Below, piece after piece: positions 1 to 10,714 of a DNA stretch of 64,000 nt. Made by a program: the position numbers and the translations under genes. The notes beneath the pieces were generated by a model that was given only the letters and a program-made list of their open reading frames with translations, made no database searches and was not told the origin of the DNA. Numbering within the stretch: position 1 is the first letter of the stretch; every line of letters starts with the position of its first letter. Source of the DNA: Sclerurus mexicanus (taxonomy: Eukaryota; Chordata; Aves; Passeriformes; Furnariidae); assembly GCA_013396755.1 (NCBI GenBank), contig VWZF01004872.1, forward strand, positions 806,001 to 870,000, given 5' to 3'.

Positions 1-2281
1 AAAAAAAATCAATCAACCCTCTTACAGTGGCTCTTTAATGCTCATCACTAGCTGGCTATTACTGAGTATGTGAATATGCATTGAGAAGAATGTGCAGATC
101 ACACTGAAGGAATTTTAGAATTCTGTCACCTAAAAATATTCTCTCAGATAGCTAAACAACTTCATCTTAAATAACACTGCTGATCCTAAGATCTATTTTT
201 AAGAGTATTTTTAAGAGCAGACTACTTAGCATCTTGAGATAGGATTTCCTCTTGAACTGCCTTGGAAGACTTCATTGAAACCTTAAACTTTAAGTGCACA
301 GGCTGGCTACTACTGATCTATTAGCAATTCAGGCAGCCTATTTAAAGGGAAGTAGTGCTCCTGTTTCAACATCATCCTTGACCAAAGCCTTTTGAACTTA
401 TTTTTATTAATTGCTTAGCAATGATCTTGACCCACTGCTGCAGCAAGTACAGCTGAGGCAAATAGCTATGGAATGCTGCCGCTTTTTCCAGGGCCTACGT
501 AAAAGTTATAGGGAACCTCAGATTTGTTTGAGATAACTTTAGCTACCTGAAACTGTCATTTGTTTGGTATTTAGCTCTTCCATCCTCACTGGTATCTCAC
601 TTTTGGTTTACTTATTTTAAATGGCCATTATTAGAGCTATTAACTTAGAAACAAAATTCACATCTGCATTGATCCCTTCTTCCCACCATGTGGATGCCAG
701 TCTTCGGGACACTGGCAACTTAGCTAGTCAATCTAAAGGACGAGCAGAGGGAGGGGTTTTGCACCATCAGTAAGCTGTACACCGTTGTCATTGCTGCCAT
801 AAACACAACCAGAATGGGAGAAGAAAATTAAATGGTAATATGCCAGGAAAGAGAGACAAACAAGATTTTGTAGAGATCTAAATACAAAATGACAAGACGT
901 TCCTAACTATGCACTGAAGTCAGGTTATCTTAATCATTTCCCTGTTACTGGCAGACTTTTAGAAGTGGACTCTCATTACCATTGAATCGCTGAGAGTTTG
1001 TTGTGTTTACCATCAGCTAACAAAGTGTGCAGCAGAAGGTCTGTCAGAGTCCATTTGTGTCAACATCTCAAGTACCCAACATGAGTTTTCAGTCTGGATA
1101 AGGCACATTCTTTACCCAATATATCTGTAACAAACACTCCTTCTGCCAAGTCATCTACCTGAAGCAATTATTTATCAGACAGTTTACCAGCTGATGGTAA
1201 ACACTGACAAAAACACACAGCCTGACCTGTAACCTTCTCTACTGACTAAATAAGCAACCGTGTGCCCATTACACACATATTCTTTCTCTGAGTACTTTTT
1301 CCCTCATATTCCTTGTCTTTAGAGATAAAGAAATGTCTCTGGTGGAGAAAACAAACACCACTCAAACACTGGTGTTTAACCAGCCTCCCAAGGGAAAGCT
1401 GCAGTCTAAAAGAGCAGAGACCATTCAATGTTAAAGTGTTTTGTGCATGCTGGTCTTCTGGGCTCAAAAAGGACAGTCACTCTGTTTTGGATTGTGACAC
1501 TTCAAAGTTCCCAGACAGACATCCAGAAAAAATACGTATCCTGGCTATGAGATAATATGTACTACTGTTAGGCATAAAGTAACCCAAGCAAAACCAGACA
1601 ACCCAAGAAAAAGCTACATTTCCAGAGATCTCACATTATCAAAGGAAAGAAAATAATATTGCTGAAAGGGGGAGAAAACTTTCATTCCTGAGTTTCTTTA
1701 CTTTTTTATTTATCAGGACACAGAAAGTAGCAAAAGACACCTACAAAACCTTCTGAAACTTCATTTTACACTATGAACTTAGAAATTAAAATTATATATG
1801 AATCCTATGAACTTAAAAATTAAGAATCAAAATGACACTTCATGATTGTTTTTTAAAATCTCTTGGAAAATAATTTCTAACCTACAGAACATATTTCCAG
1901 TGATTTCAGCAGGTCTAATCACCACATATATATTCCACATGGCATTCTACCAGGCAACAAGAAATCAAAGCTAAAAATCAGTGTTAAAAACAAGGAAGGC
2001 CAAAGAGCTACAGGTTATTTAAGAGAACCCAGTGACCTCAGTGATACTAACTACACAAGCAAGGATTGTTTGTGTAAGTTAAGCCAGCAGAAATGGTTTT
2101 GCATATTGTATGTATATTCAAAATGTTTTAATTGGATATCATACTGGTTACTGTCTCATTGCATAAAAGTGAATGAAAAGCAGCCGGAACATTGGTGGAT
2201 TTTTAACGTAAAGGAGGTTCAGGACTTGCAATATGCATTATATTTAAACTTTACTCCCAGCTTAGTTCATTCTAAGCACAC
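1..2281. other. Intergenic sequence, no gene recognised
   Basis: This AT-rich stretch lies downstream of the SULT6B1 remains. Only short open frames are present and none resembles a known protein family. No RNA gene, CR1 tail or clear repeat was recognised. Part may be the former 3' untranslated region of SULT6B1, because sequence just past its early stop still shows faint similarity to the family C-terminus. Confidence 0.5.
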
Positions 2282-2349
2282 TTAGAATTTGGCATCCATT
2301 TCCTGGCTCAGAGCTTCAGTGAAAAGATTCTTCCAGTCTCTAAAAACAC
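2282..2349 (-). pseudogene. SULT6B1: SULT6B1 remains, last exon, cut short
   Basis: After the acceptor (cttcatttttcag) the exon reads GVFRDWKNLFTEALSQ then EMDAKF and TAA. Family members continue KFKECLAGxxLG for about 20 more residues. The bases after the stop still resemble codons for xxC-L, so the stop looks like a substitution at the next Lys codon and not a natural end. Confidence 0.82.
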
Positions 2350-3130
2350 CTGAAAAATGAAGAAAAGTAAATTATTACACTTGACTCTATGGTCCAAGGA
2401 GTATAATTTCAAACAAAAGACTAATTTTTCTTTCTTATTATTGTATTTCAGGATAACCCATTTTTTCTTTTAATTTTTTTCCTGTAAGAAAAAAATATCT
2501 GACCCAAGAATACACTCATATGTTTGCCTTATGTTTGGTGTCCTCAGTAGAATGTGAACATCAAGCAACCACAGGAAGCTACTGGTCTGCCTTCATAGCT
2601 TTGACATGTGCCTTGTACAGCTGCAGAAGACTGTAAAAGGTGGCCAGAAGCTGTGAAACCAATCCAGAAAGTTCAAAGGTGGGGTTTCTAACTGCAAACC
2701 GGATACTGTGTGCTGCAACCAGATACTGCTCTAAGCAGTAGTTCTACCTCTAATCTAGATTTTGGAGAGCCCACAGTCAGACGTTGTCTGAGGTTCTAGC
2801 CTGATCCATGGCTGAATGACAGATCAATCTGTGGAGTGTCTGGATTCCATGTGTTGACTGCGCAATCAACACAAGTAATCAAAAGGGTTATTTAGAAAAC
2901 CCAAGAAGAAAAATCTATGGAGGCACACTGTAGACCAAGTGCTAATCATATTATACAGGGCTTTACTGAGTGGAACTGGCCTTTGTGATGAAATCCAGTG
3001 ACAGATTCCTAAAGTACAGTGTTTCTTAACACCCAGCCTTGAAAATTATACATAAAGATTAACCATCTACTGATACAAATTCCTGTTTGCCCAAGATATT
3101 TCACCACTCTGGCAAAATAAAAAAATTTAC

Positions 3131-3287
3131 CCTGGTGCAAAAGAATCAAGCCAACAGCATCATAAATCTCCTGAGCCTTCACTCTCATTACCTGGAAAGT
3201 GTCTCTTTCTGCAATGGCCTGGACCTTCTCAGCCATTGGGGAGAAACCAAAGAATTCAGCAATCTGCTTTACGCTGCCAATCAGGTT
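3131..3287 (-). pseudogene. SULT6B1: SULT6B1 remains, penultimate exon
   Basis: This open 157-nt exon has an acceptor (cactttcag) and a donor (CAGG|gtaaat). It reads NLIGSVKQIAEFFGF and, further on, DTFQVMRVKAQEIYDAVG. It ends HQG where intact enzymes have RKG, part of the PAPS-binding site. Confidence 0.85.
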
Positions 3288-3562
3288 CTGAAAGTGAAAG
3301 TGAGACATGCAACATGCTTCCTCTAAAAAAGGGAGTTACTCACTTGGGATGTGCATTGCCAACAACAATATATATTTTCCTTCACTTCATGTTTTTTGTG
3401 TTCCATTGCAGCTCTGCTTTTGTATAGCTAAACTCAACCTGTTGCTAAGATCAACTGGTCTTCGCTCTTTCAGAAACCTGTGGCATTTCCTCTTAATTTC
3501 AGCAGATTTCACTGAATGGATTCAGATGTGTTTTTGCTGTCAGTACACAGCATCTGCTTTTC

Positions 3563-3657
3563 CTCTTTCAGGTCTTCATATATTACGACCATAGTACTCT
3601 TATCCTCAATGTGTTTGTTCCAAGCGGCTGCATGATCAAAACAGGATCCCCTGTCAG
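3563..3657 (-). pseudogene. SULT6B1: SULT6B1 remains, 95-nt exon with broken donor
   Basis: It reads DRGSCFDHAAAWNKHIED and ends IYEDLKE, an open 95-nt exon, the usual length for this exon in the family. The bases after the exon are GAAAAG instead of GTAAAG, so the 5' splice site has GA where GT is required. Reading through reaches a stop soon after. Confidence 0.85.
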
Positions 3658-4315
3658 CTGTAAAGAAGAGAATAAAGCAACATGTGACCTTCTTTTCGTA
3701 CTTTGCTTGCTCTCACTGAAGAATTGCCTTGTGATGCCTGTTGGTTACATCAGTGCAGACAAATGTAATAGTCCGTCCTTTCCATGCTACTGTACTGTAC
3801 AACAGAATGACAGAGACTTCCTCTGAACTTTTGTAGGTAAATGGTTTTCACACAATAATATAAATGTCACTATGTGCTTCCCTCCTGTTACTTTGTTGCC
3901 ATGTAAACATCTCTTAAAACACACAGCCTGACATCAGTCTTCCTCTAAAATTTGGGTTGCTAATGAGGTGTTTGGGATCGTGTTCAGAAACAGTAAACAC
4001 AACAAACTGCCATTTCATTAACACTTCAGATCTGTGGCATTTCCTCCATCACTAAGTGACAGAATGTTGACTCAATGCCATTGTCCAGCTGCCATGCAAC
4101 TCCCTCACCCTTGCCTGGAAGAGCAAAATACCCCAAAGCAAAGCATCTTTTGGACATTCTCCACCTTCTGGCATTCAGCTGCCTCCTTTATCATGACGTA
4201 TGGACAACAGTAAATTAATTATGGCACAGCTGTTTTCCCACTGGCCCCATCTAGTTGGTTTTTAAATATTTTTTTCTGTTGCATTTCCAGCTACAATCAG
4301 TAACTGTAACACTAC

Positions 4316-4441
4316 CAATCCCTTTCATGAATTCTGAGAAGAACTCATCCCAGGAGCTGTAACTGGGGATGCTTGCACATCGTTGCGAAAATGGAAAAGT
4401 GCAACAGCTGTATCTTTAGGGTTTCAAAACAACACTACTAT
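4316..4441 (-). pseudogene. SULT6B1: SULT6B1 remains, exon with stop and frameshift
   Basis: The exon starts at a good acceptor (tttctcccattccag) and reads IVVLF, then TGA where the family has the Arg codon of FRNPKD. It continues NPKDTAVALFHFRNDV, then changes frame to PSYSSWDEFFSEFMKG and ends at a GT donor (ATTG|gtagtg). It is 126 nt. The homologous sulfotransferase exon is 127 nt, so one base is missing near 4368-4374. Confidence 0.88.
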
Positions 4442-5443
4442 CTGGAATGGGAGAAAAGTGGTCAACAATTTTCGATCACTTATTTACCCTGGCAACCAAA
4501 ATGAGAGTATAACCAAACATTCTGCAATCAATAACATACTGGGTGCTATAAAATATTTTACTAGTTGACATGGAGAACAAAATTATAACGTGATTATAAT
4601 AGAGACCTGGTCATCACTTCTAAGGTTTGCCTATGTCATGAAGCAATTGTCAAAAGAAGTAACTGGAAAGACTGCAGTACTGTCATTGAATTCTATCCCA
4701 TAACTATCTAAGACCTGACAAATGGTAAGGAACCATTTGCCAACACCCTGCTAGGAAAAGCTCCTTTAGAAAACCACAGCTGTTACAATCATCTCCCATT
4801 TTTTTCAAAGTATGGCAATAATGGTCTTGAAATCCTTCAGAGACTGTAATCCTCAGAGAAACATAAATGCTTCTGAAAACACCTTACACACATCAAATAT
4901 TTTTGTTAGACACATTTTATTTTTTTCCTGCCTCATACAGGAAAAAATACCAGTAATATATAATAAAATCTGCATCCCTTAACCAATTATTTCCTTCATC
5001 TGTGGCACACCTTGTAAGTGCTATGTATCTGCCACCGTTCAGTGACCAAGTACTAGAAATACTGAAGTTTTAACCACATGACTCTTTGCAAGGAGAGAGC
5101 CAATGTCCCTGAGATACTGCTGCCACATTCATTCTCACTCCCGCTGTGCACAGAAAAGAATTGCATAAAAAAGGAAATCATGACACTTCAGCAATTTCAG
5201 AGCACTACAACAGCTCTACATCTGTCCTTGCTTATGTCAACTACAGCACCTCTAAGGCTACTGTAAATTGCAGGGGGTGCTAAGACAGCCTGGGCATCAT
5301 GAGACTGCCACTGTCTCCAAGCTGCTTTTCCCCCAGTGCCACCTGCTTGGATGCAAGAAAAGGATATGGCCCCAAAATTATTCTTGCATACTGGTACTGT
5401 CAGAGGGATGAGGCTTGTTCTTGGAAAAAGAAAAAAAGTCCAC

Positions 5444-5529
5444 CTTAGCTTTGTTTTGAAAATAGACTTTGAAAATAGTTATGGGGAGGCAATCATAACT
5501 AGAGATAGAGATGGAATCTATTTTATCCT
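5444..5529 (-). pseudogene. SULT6B1: SULT6B1 remains, decayed exon
   Basis: It starts after an AG with codons for R-I-K-stop-I-P-S, where the family has RMKxxPS. It ends in another frame as YDCLPITIF then FQNKAK before a GT, where the family has YDKLPxSIFENKAK. An internal TAG, loss of the segment between PS and YD, and a small duplication around ATTTTCAAA are visible. The exon is 86 nt, not a whole number of codons consistent with its neighbours. Confidence 0.65.
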
Positions 5530-5778
5530 CTTTAGAATTAAACAGAACCATAAGTGGGAACAGGTTTATTACATTGGTGCAGCGATGATTTGTGAGAGTC
5601 GCCTGTGTGAAACAGCCTCTAATCAAAAGGCATCAGTCATCCAAAATTCTTTGTCCTCCTCTCAGGAGAAATATCTTTACTTGCTGCATAACTTCATTTG
5701 AATAACTTGGGGGGGGGGTGGTGTTCAGAAAAGAGAAAAAACAGATTTTTAGTGGTTTGGCAGTTTCTTTTCACTAAC

Positions 5779-5891
5779 CTGATATTTATCTGGATCTCCA
5801 CATTCAATAAATTGTTGTTCTGTGCTTACAGGTATACTCTGGGTGGTTGCAAATATTAAATCACTTAAAATATGGATAAGCCATTTCACAT
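5779..5891 (-). pseudogene. SULT6B1: SULT6B1 remains, exon with KWLIHIL and GDPDKYQ
   Basis: This is the best-preserved exon: 113 nt, open throughout, with a good acceptor (ttttttggtgcag) and donor (CAG|gttagt). It reads VKWLIHILSDLIFATT and ends FIECGDPDKYQ, matching the family segment just after the PAPS P-loop. It begins with two bases of a split codon. The upstream exon that should carry YPKxG was not found. Confidence 0.85.
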
Positions 5892-6390
5892 CTGCACCAA
5901 AAAACACAAAGACCGAAATAAAACATATCAGAGGTTTATACAGGACCTCAGAGTCTCCTCATTATGTGGCTTATAGTCATTGAATAGTCACTGAATGACA
6001 AGTAACCCTAAAGCACTCAAATGGTTATAAACAAAATAACGTTTTCCATTAATGAGATTCTTGATGGTTTCTTAACTGTGACCTTCCTATCTCACTAATA
6101 GCTTGTATTTGGAAAGCACTTGGGGCAGAATTGATTCAACAACACAGAACATTTTTGTAATATTTTCTTAGAGACAATCAGTGACAGACAATAAAGAGAG
6201 CTTTCCTGTTTTTACAGAGAAACATACAGGAAGGTTCTGGGTTGGAGAAGGAAGGAACAAACAAGAAACTTCGCTTATTCTGCCAAGGGAAATGTTTGCC
6301 TCTCTCTGCTGCCTCAGGTTAAGGACAAGATGGAGTCACTTATTCAGTGCCACTGCCAGTGCTTGTTCTCAGTTATGCCTGTGGCTGTCT

Positions 6391-6789
6391 TCATAAAGCA
6401 CATGCCAGAGCAAGTGGTAGAAGAGCTGCTATCCCCTCACTGGACACCTGCATCCCTCCCCACCCCTCAACCTTTGGAAGGGATCTTGCAGTAAATCCTC
6501 CCCCATACTGCATCACGTTCCAGCCTAAACCTGTAGCCAGCTCCTGGAGCTGCGCCATGGAGACAGCTTCCCCAAGGTTTCCATGAATCACATTTGCCAC
6601 ACTGATGCTCTGACAATTGCTGGCAGGACAGAGCAAGGGAACAGTGCATTCACCTTGGCCCGCAGCATCCTCCCCATGTCCTTGCGGGCTTCCCATGGGG
6701 ACACCAAGATGGAACTGTGGAGCTGCCACTGCCTTCTGTGGCGAGTCCCCTGTGAAAACAGCTGCCAGATGCACTAACATGGAACACAC
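6391..6789 (-). other. GC-rich island with 132-codon open frame, unidentified
   Basis: This ~400-bp block is clearly richer in GC than its surroundings and is open for 132 codons on the minus strand, starting MCSMLVHLAAVF and ending in a hydrophobic alanine/leucine run. I do not recognise a protein family. The composition alone could produce the open frame. It may be a fragment of an old retroelement, a noncoding exon, or chance. Confidence 0.25.
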
Positions 6790-6944
6790 GGTGCAAGCAG
6801 CTTTAACCTCATGCTTTCAGTGGAAAGTTATTCCCAGAAAGGAATAAATTCCACCCTATCTTACATAAAGTGCCTCAGGATGCTTGGATGGAAGCAGCTG
6901 ACACATGTCATTTATACAGTAATGAATACACAATGTGCACATAC

Positions 6945-7073
6945 CATACAATGTCTTATAATACATATATCACATTTATATGTATTATAATTTATATGAT
7001 AGAAAATATAATATTAATATATGATGATATAAATGATATATCATTATCATATTTATACATAAGACATTGTATG
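6945..7073. repeat. AT-rich imperfect palindrome (hairpin)
   Basis: The 15-base arm CATACAATGTCTTAT at 6945-6959 is exactly complementary to 7059-7073. Between them the sequence is almost pure A+T, with further short self-complementary blocks such as AATGATATATCATT (7032-7045). The element could form a cruciform or be the core of a small inverted-repeat transposon. Confidence 0.7.
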
Positions 7074-9424
7074 ATGCATATGATTTATAACACTTTCCCA
7101 TTTATGTATAGATCAGAGCCAAAAGCATTGAGTTTCCAAATCCATGCCCACATCTGCCCAGATGTGCAAAAACCCCAATTTTATTTTAACAAAAAGCTAC
7201 AACTGATAAACCTAAAATTCCTAATCTCCAAATCCTCTTACTGGCTTCTCAACCATGCAACCCATCCCTCACAATTTCTGACTCCTAGAGCTCCATTGTC
7301 CTTCATGCCTACCTCATCATTAGTTCTTTGCATTAGTTTTCCTCTCTACTACACACACATGAGTGGGGGAAAACGTTTAATATAATGAGACTGTAATTAC
7401 TGTAATTTAACCTTCATAATACTTAATAAGTAAAAGGAATGAGGATAATATTAAAGCTTTAAGAAAAAAGTTTTTGAATGGCCTCTGTGTGAGTCCTTCA
7501 TCAACGATATTCATGGCTACCTAAACAGGGCAAATGCCAAAGAGTTTGAGCTCTGCATGGAAAACATCCAAGAAGCCGGCAGAGGAAGCCAGACAACAGG
7601 CTCCCAGGTTCAAGAGGGAAAGACGCTTGTAGAGACATTTTTATTACTGCCTGGTGACACTTCGGCTTGGTGGGTCTGTGCCCCATCAAGGGGCAAGAGG
7701 GAGTCCAGCAATTTCTGGTTTCAGACTGGGGCAGGTAAGTCTTTCCTTTTCATTCTTCATCCTCATCTTGCCTTTTTTCCCCTGCAATTTGCAAGCTATA
7801 GGAAATTAGGGCAAGAAATCCATTTAGCACTCTTTAAAAATGTAAAAGCAAATGTCCAAACAGGAGAAAATTCCAAAATACTTACCTGCAGATTGCAAAT
7901 ACGCTGCACTGCACTAATGCATCATTTTCTCATCCTCTTGCTTTCCCATCTCTTCTGTGAAACCCCCCTACAGGCTTTTCCACCAGTGCTTGCCAGATAA
8001 GAGGGTTCTGTGTTCCTCGGCAAACCACGGGGAGCTGTGTGCTCCCTTTTCTACTCAACAACTGGCAGTGGTCTTTGATTATATTTCCCCCTGCTGACCT
8101 ACCACAAACTGGCCAGTACTAAAAGTGGGAGATCTCTTTATCTACTGATCCCTCTCCCTGAGCAGGAGAGGTTTACTGAATTACTAAACCTCAGAGGCAA
8201 TTAGCATCATCTGAACTCTTCCAAACTCTGTGAGAAACAAAAGCCAGTGCCAAGATATGACAAACAAACTTTCAGGAATTTATAAGGTCCAGCAGAAGTC
8301 TGGACCCACACCCAAAGGAATTATGGGCTCCTTAAAATAAATATGCACATTTCACATTTTGAGCCAGTTCCCTCCTTTTTTATTTGCCTTCTCTTAGTTC
8401 AATGTTCTGTCTCACAGCTCCTATAAATTCACCTTAAATACTACAGGCATACTTTTTAAGCCCCTAAATACACCACAGTTTCTTTCCAGATCAGAACTCA
8501 CCAACCAATGCAAATTCTACAAGCTGAACAAGACCCTGATCTAGGACACCCTCTGGATAGAGCTGCCTTTGCTAGCATGCTAATGCAATGAATTCCTTTC
8601 CTGGATCCATGTTTTCTCCAACAACCCTAAACTTCTGCTGCCTGGGTTGATCCTGTCCACTTAGAATCCTCAGAGCAGGAATTACTTTACTAGAAATCCC
8701 ACAGAGTGCAAGCAATATTTGCAAGCCCAGACACCAGGGAAAACAGCATTGGAAAATGAATCGCTGTAAAAATGAGCAGCAAAAATATTATATCTCATCT
8801 TATAAAACATTAACGGGGGGGAATAGCATCTTACAAAGAAAATAAAGTCCCTATTAAGAAAAATCTGAAGAGCTTTTATTTTGGCAATAAAGTCAGTCCC
8901 ATAATATGAGTTAAGAGCAATATGAATAATAAAAAACAATGAAAACAAAACTATAAAACAGGAAGAACACTACTGAGAGGGGGAAAATGATGCAATTTTA
9001 GGTTCTAAATACCTCTCTGTGGGAACTTGTCTGCACTAACGCCTTTTTTCATATTAAAGACAATTAAATACTGAGATCTGGCATGGCACTGTGGTGGGTT
9101 TTTTCATATCTCCACTATAAAATTAGGATCCCTTTTTAACAGCTGTGAGTCTGAAGCATCTAGCTGTGCTTTCACCTGGAAGGAAATACAAACAGACCAG
9201 TGCTGGCTCCCAGAAGGATCTGAGCTGCTTTTCCACCCTTGCCCAACTGGGGCACCTGCTCAGGGCCCTCAACAGGGGGCAACAAGACCTGGCTCAGCCC
9301 CTTTGCTGCGGTGGGTACATGTGTTGCCCGCTCACAGCTGAAACAGTGAGGTGAGGACAGCAGGTCCCCCCAGGCAGCAGGAAAAGGCAGTGGTGAGTGG
9401 GACTTGCTGCAAGCAGCCACAACA

Positions 9425-10096
9425 TTGTCCCAAAATTGGTTCTTTCACCCAGTGTGCAAGAGGCCAATTCACACACATAATCGAGGTATTTATTTACATT
9501 TCTGCACAGGAAGGGGTGCTGGGTGGCAAATCCACAAACCAGCAGGACAACTATCAAAACTTTTCACTTCACACACATAATCGAGGTATTTATTTACATT
9601 TCTGCACAGGAAGGGGTGCTGGGTGGCAAATCCACAAACCAGCAGGACAACTATCAAAACTTTTCACTATTTATACATTTTAGCAAAAAAAAGCATTAAT
9701 GTTCACTGACTACAAGTTACCTGGTTCTCTTATTAATTAGTATTCTATCATCTATTGGTTAATGATGCTCTCGCTTCTTATGCTAGTTGGCCCACATGTT
9801 CAGTCTTTCTCTTCTGGGTTGGAAGGTTTCTTGAGTCAGTGGACCATGAGTCGGTGGTCACGATATGCCCCTACCAGAATTACCTTTTACCCAGTCGGAT
9901 CTGATTCAGCACAGTTGCTGAACTGGGTTTATAAGTTTCTTCCTTATCTTGAGAGTTCTGACAAATGTCCTTGTGGCCTGTAAATTTTGGATTCTTTGTG
10001 TTCACTGTCAGTGTTACATTCTTCTTCCCAGGCTTTGTTAACCTCCCCCTAGGTCTGTGATCATTGAAAGATGGCAAGCCCTAAATCTTAACAAGG
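9425..10096 (-). mobile_element. LTR of an endogenous retroelement (copy A)
   Basis: Read on the minus strand this has the order of a long terminal repeat. A ~380-bp U3-like part (10096 down to 9718) is followed by TATAAATA (9675-9668), a doubled segment with AATAAA signals, and a U5-like tail. No gag, pol or env coding sequence is visible next to it, so it is a solo or truncated LTR. The U3 part is repeated in opposite orientation at 10367-10714. The family was not identified. The outer end near 9425 is approximate. Confidence 0.65.
9469..9668. repeat. Two tandem copies of a 100-bp unit
   Basis: The block 9469-9568 is repeated almost base for base at 9569-9668. Each copy contains AATAAA on the minus strand (rc at 9489-9494 and 9589-9594). 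On the minus strand the pair lies directly downstream of TATAAATA (rc of 9668-9675), so the unit fits the R-like part of the neighbouring LTR, duplicated in tandem. Confidence 0.85.
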
Positions 10097-10366
10097 CANG
10101 GCAAAGCTGCCGCGCTGGGCTCGGCCCGAGTGCGGCCGCCCGGCGGTGGCGCGTTGGGCCCGGGTCCCCGGGGCTGCTTCACTTCCACAAAGCCAGGCCC
10201 GCGGGGAATGCCTTGGGAGGCGAGCCGNTTCTGATGTTTGATCGCTGTATACTTTCAAGCCTAATCAACAAGGGAGATTTAATCCGTGGAACAGAGAGCA
10301 GCTAACAAGCAAGCTCTTAAGTAATGCCCATGTGTTCAAAAAACAAATTACTTGTTGCTAGAACTT

Positions 10367-10714
10367 CCTTGTTAAAGTTTAGGGCTTGACATGCCTCAGT
10401 GATCTCAGACCTAGGGGGAGGTCAGCAAAGCTTGAGGAGGAGGACGTGCGGCTGGATAGTGCACACAAAGAATGCAGAAGTTATGGGCCACAAGGACATT
10501 TGGTGGAACTCCCGGGGTAAGGAAGGAACTAATGAAGACGACTCAGCAGCTGTGCTGAAACCAGCTCCGGTGGGTAAAAGGTAATTCCAGCAGGGCCATA
10601 TTGTGACCACCGGCCCAGGACAGAAAGGCTGCGCCTGTGGATTAGTCAGCATGAGCAGCGAGAGCATCATTAACAACTATGAAGGCAGAATACTATTAAT
10701 AAGAGAACTAGGTA
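10367..10714 (+). mobile_element. LTR U3 fragment (copy B), inverted relative to copy A
   Basis: From CCTTGTTAA and TTTAGGGCTTG through GACCTAGGGGGAGGT to AATAAGAGAAC this segment follows the reverse complement of 10096-9718 with moderate divergence. It stops before the TATA and R-like parts, so only U3 is present. The divergence suggests two separate old insertions and not a recent foldback. Confidence 0.7.

Larger units (their letters stand above)
2282..5891 (-). pseudogene. SULT6B1: SULT6B1-like cytosolic sulfotransferase, decayed copy
   Basis: Six exons on the minus strand match the sulfotransferase 6B1 family in order: 5779-5891, 5444-5529, 4316-4441, 3563-3657, 3131-3287 and 2282-2349. 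Intact enzymes of this family move sulfate from PAPS to small hydroxylated or amine substrates in the cytosol. Readable family segments include FIECGDPDKYQ, NPKDTAV, YSSWDEFF, YEDLKE, VKQIAEFFGF and DWKNLF. The copy looks dead. It has an in-frame TGA before NPKD, a one-base deletion in the same exon, a lost GT donor after YEDLKE, a TAG plus indels in the 5444-5529 exon, and a stop in place of the last ~20 residues. The PAPS-site motif RKGxxGDWK reads HQGVFRDWK. The exon with the YPKxGTxW loop and the N-terminus were not found. Its position beside CEBPZOS and CEBPZ agrees with human SULT6B1, so this is the orthologous locus and not a processed copy. Assembly error cannot explain so many separate lesions. 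Confidence 0.88.
5892..9467. other. Intergenic stretch, upstream of SULT6B1 remains
   Basis: No exon of a known gene was recognised with confidence. The stretch should hold the first exons of SULT6B1, but only one doubtful match (about 8190-8227, minus) was seen. Two sub-regions stand out and are listed separately: the GC-rich open frame at 6391-6789 and the AT-rich hairpin at 6945-7073. Confidence 0.5.

Noticed and set aside
7501..8000. Open frames with a GCAG|gtaag-like donor near 7735
   Set aside because: There is no family match and no partner exon; one donor-like site is expected by chance.
8190..8227. Possible SULT6B1 exon (minus) resembling FEARSDDxLIAS
   Set aside because: An acceptor-like tract precedes a segment with S-S-D-D and, one frame over, L-I-A-S. 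But the expected YPKCG and a donor do not follow. The match is too short to report as a feature.
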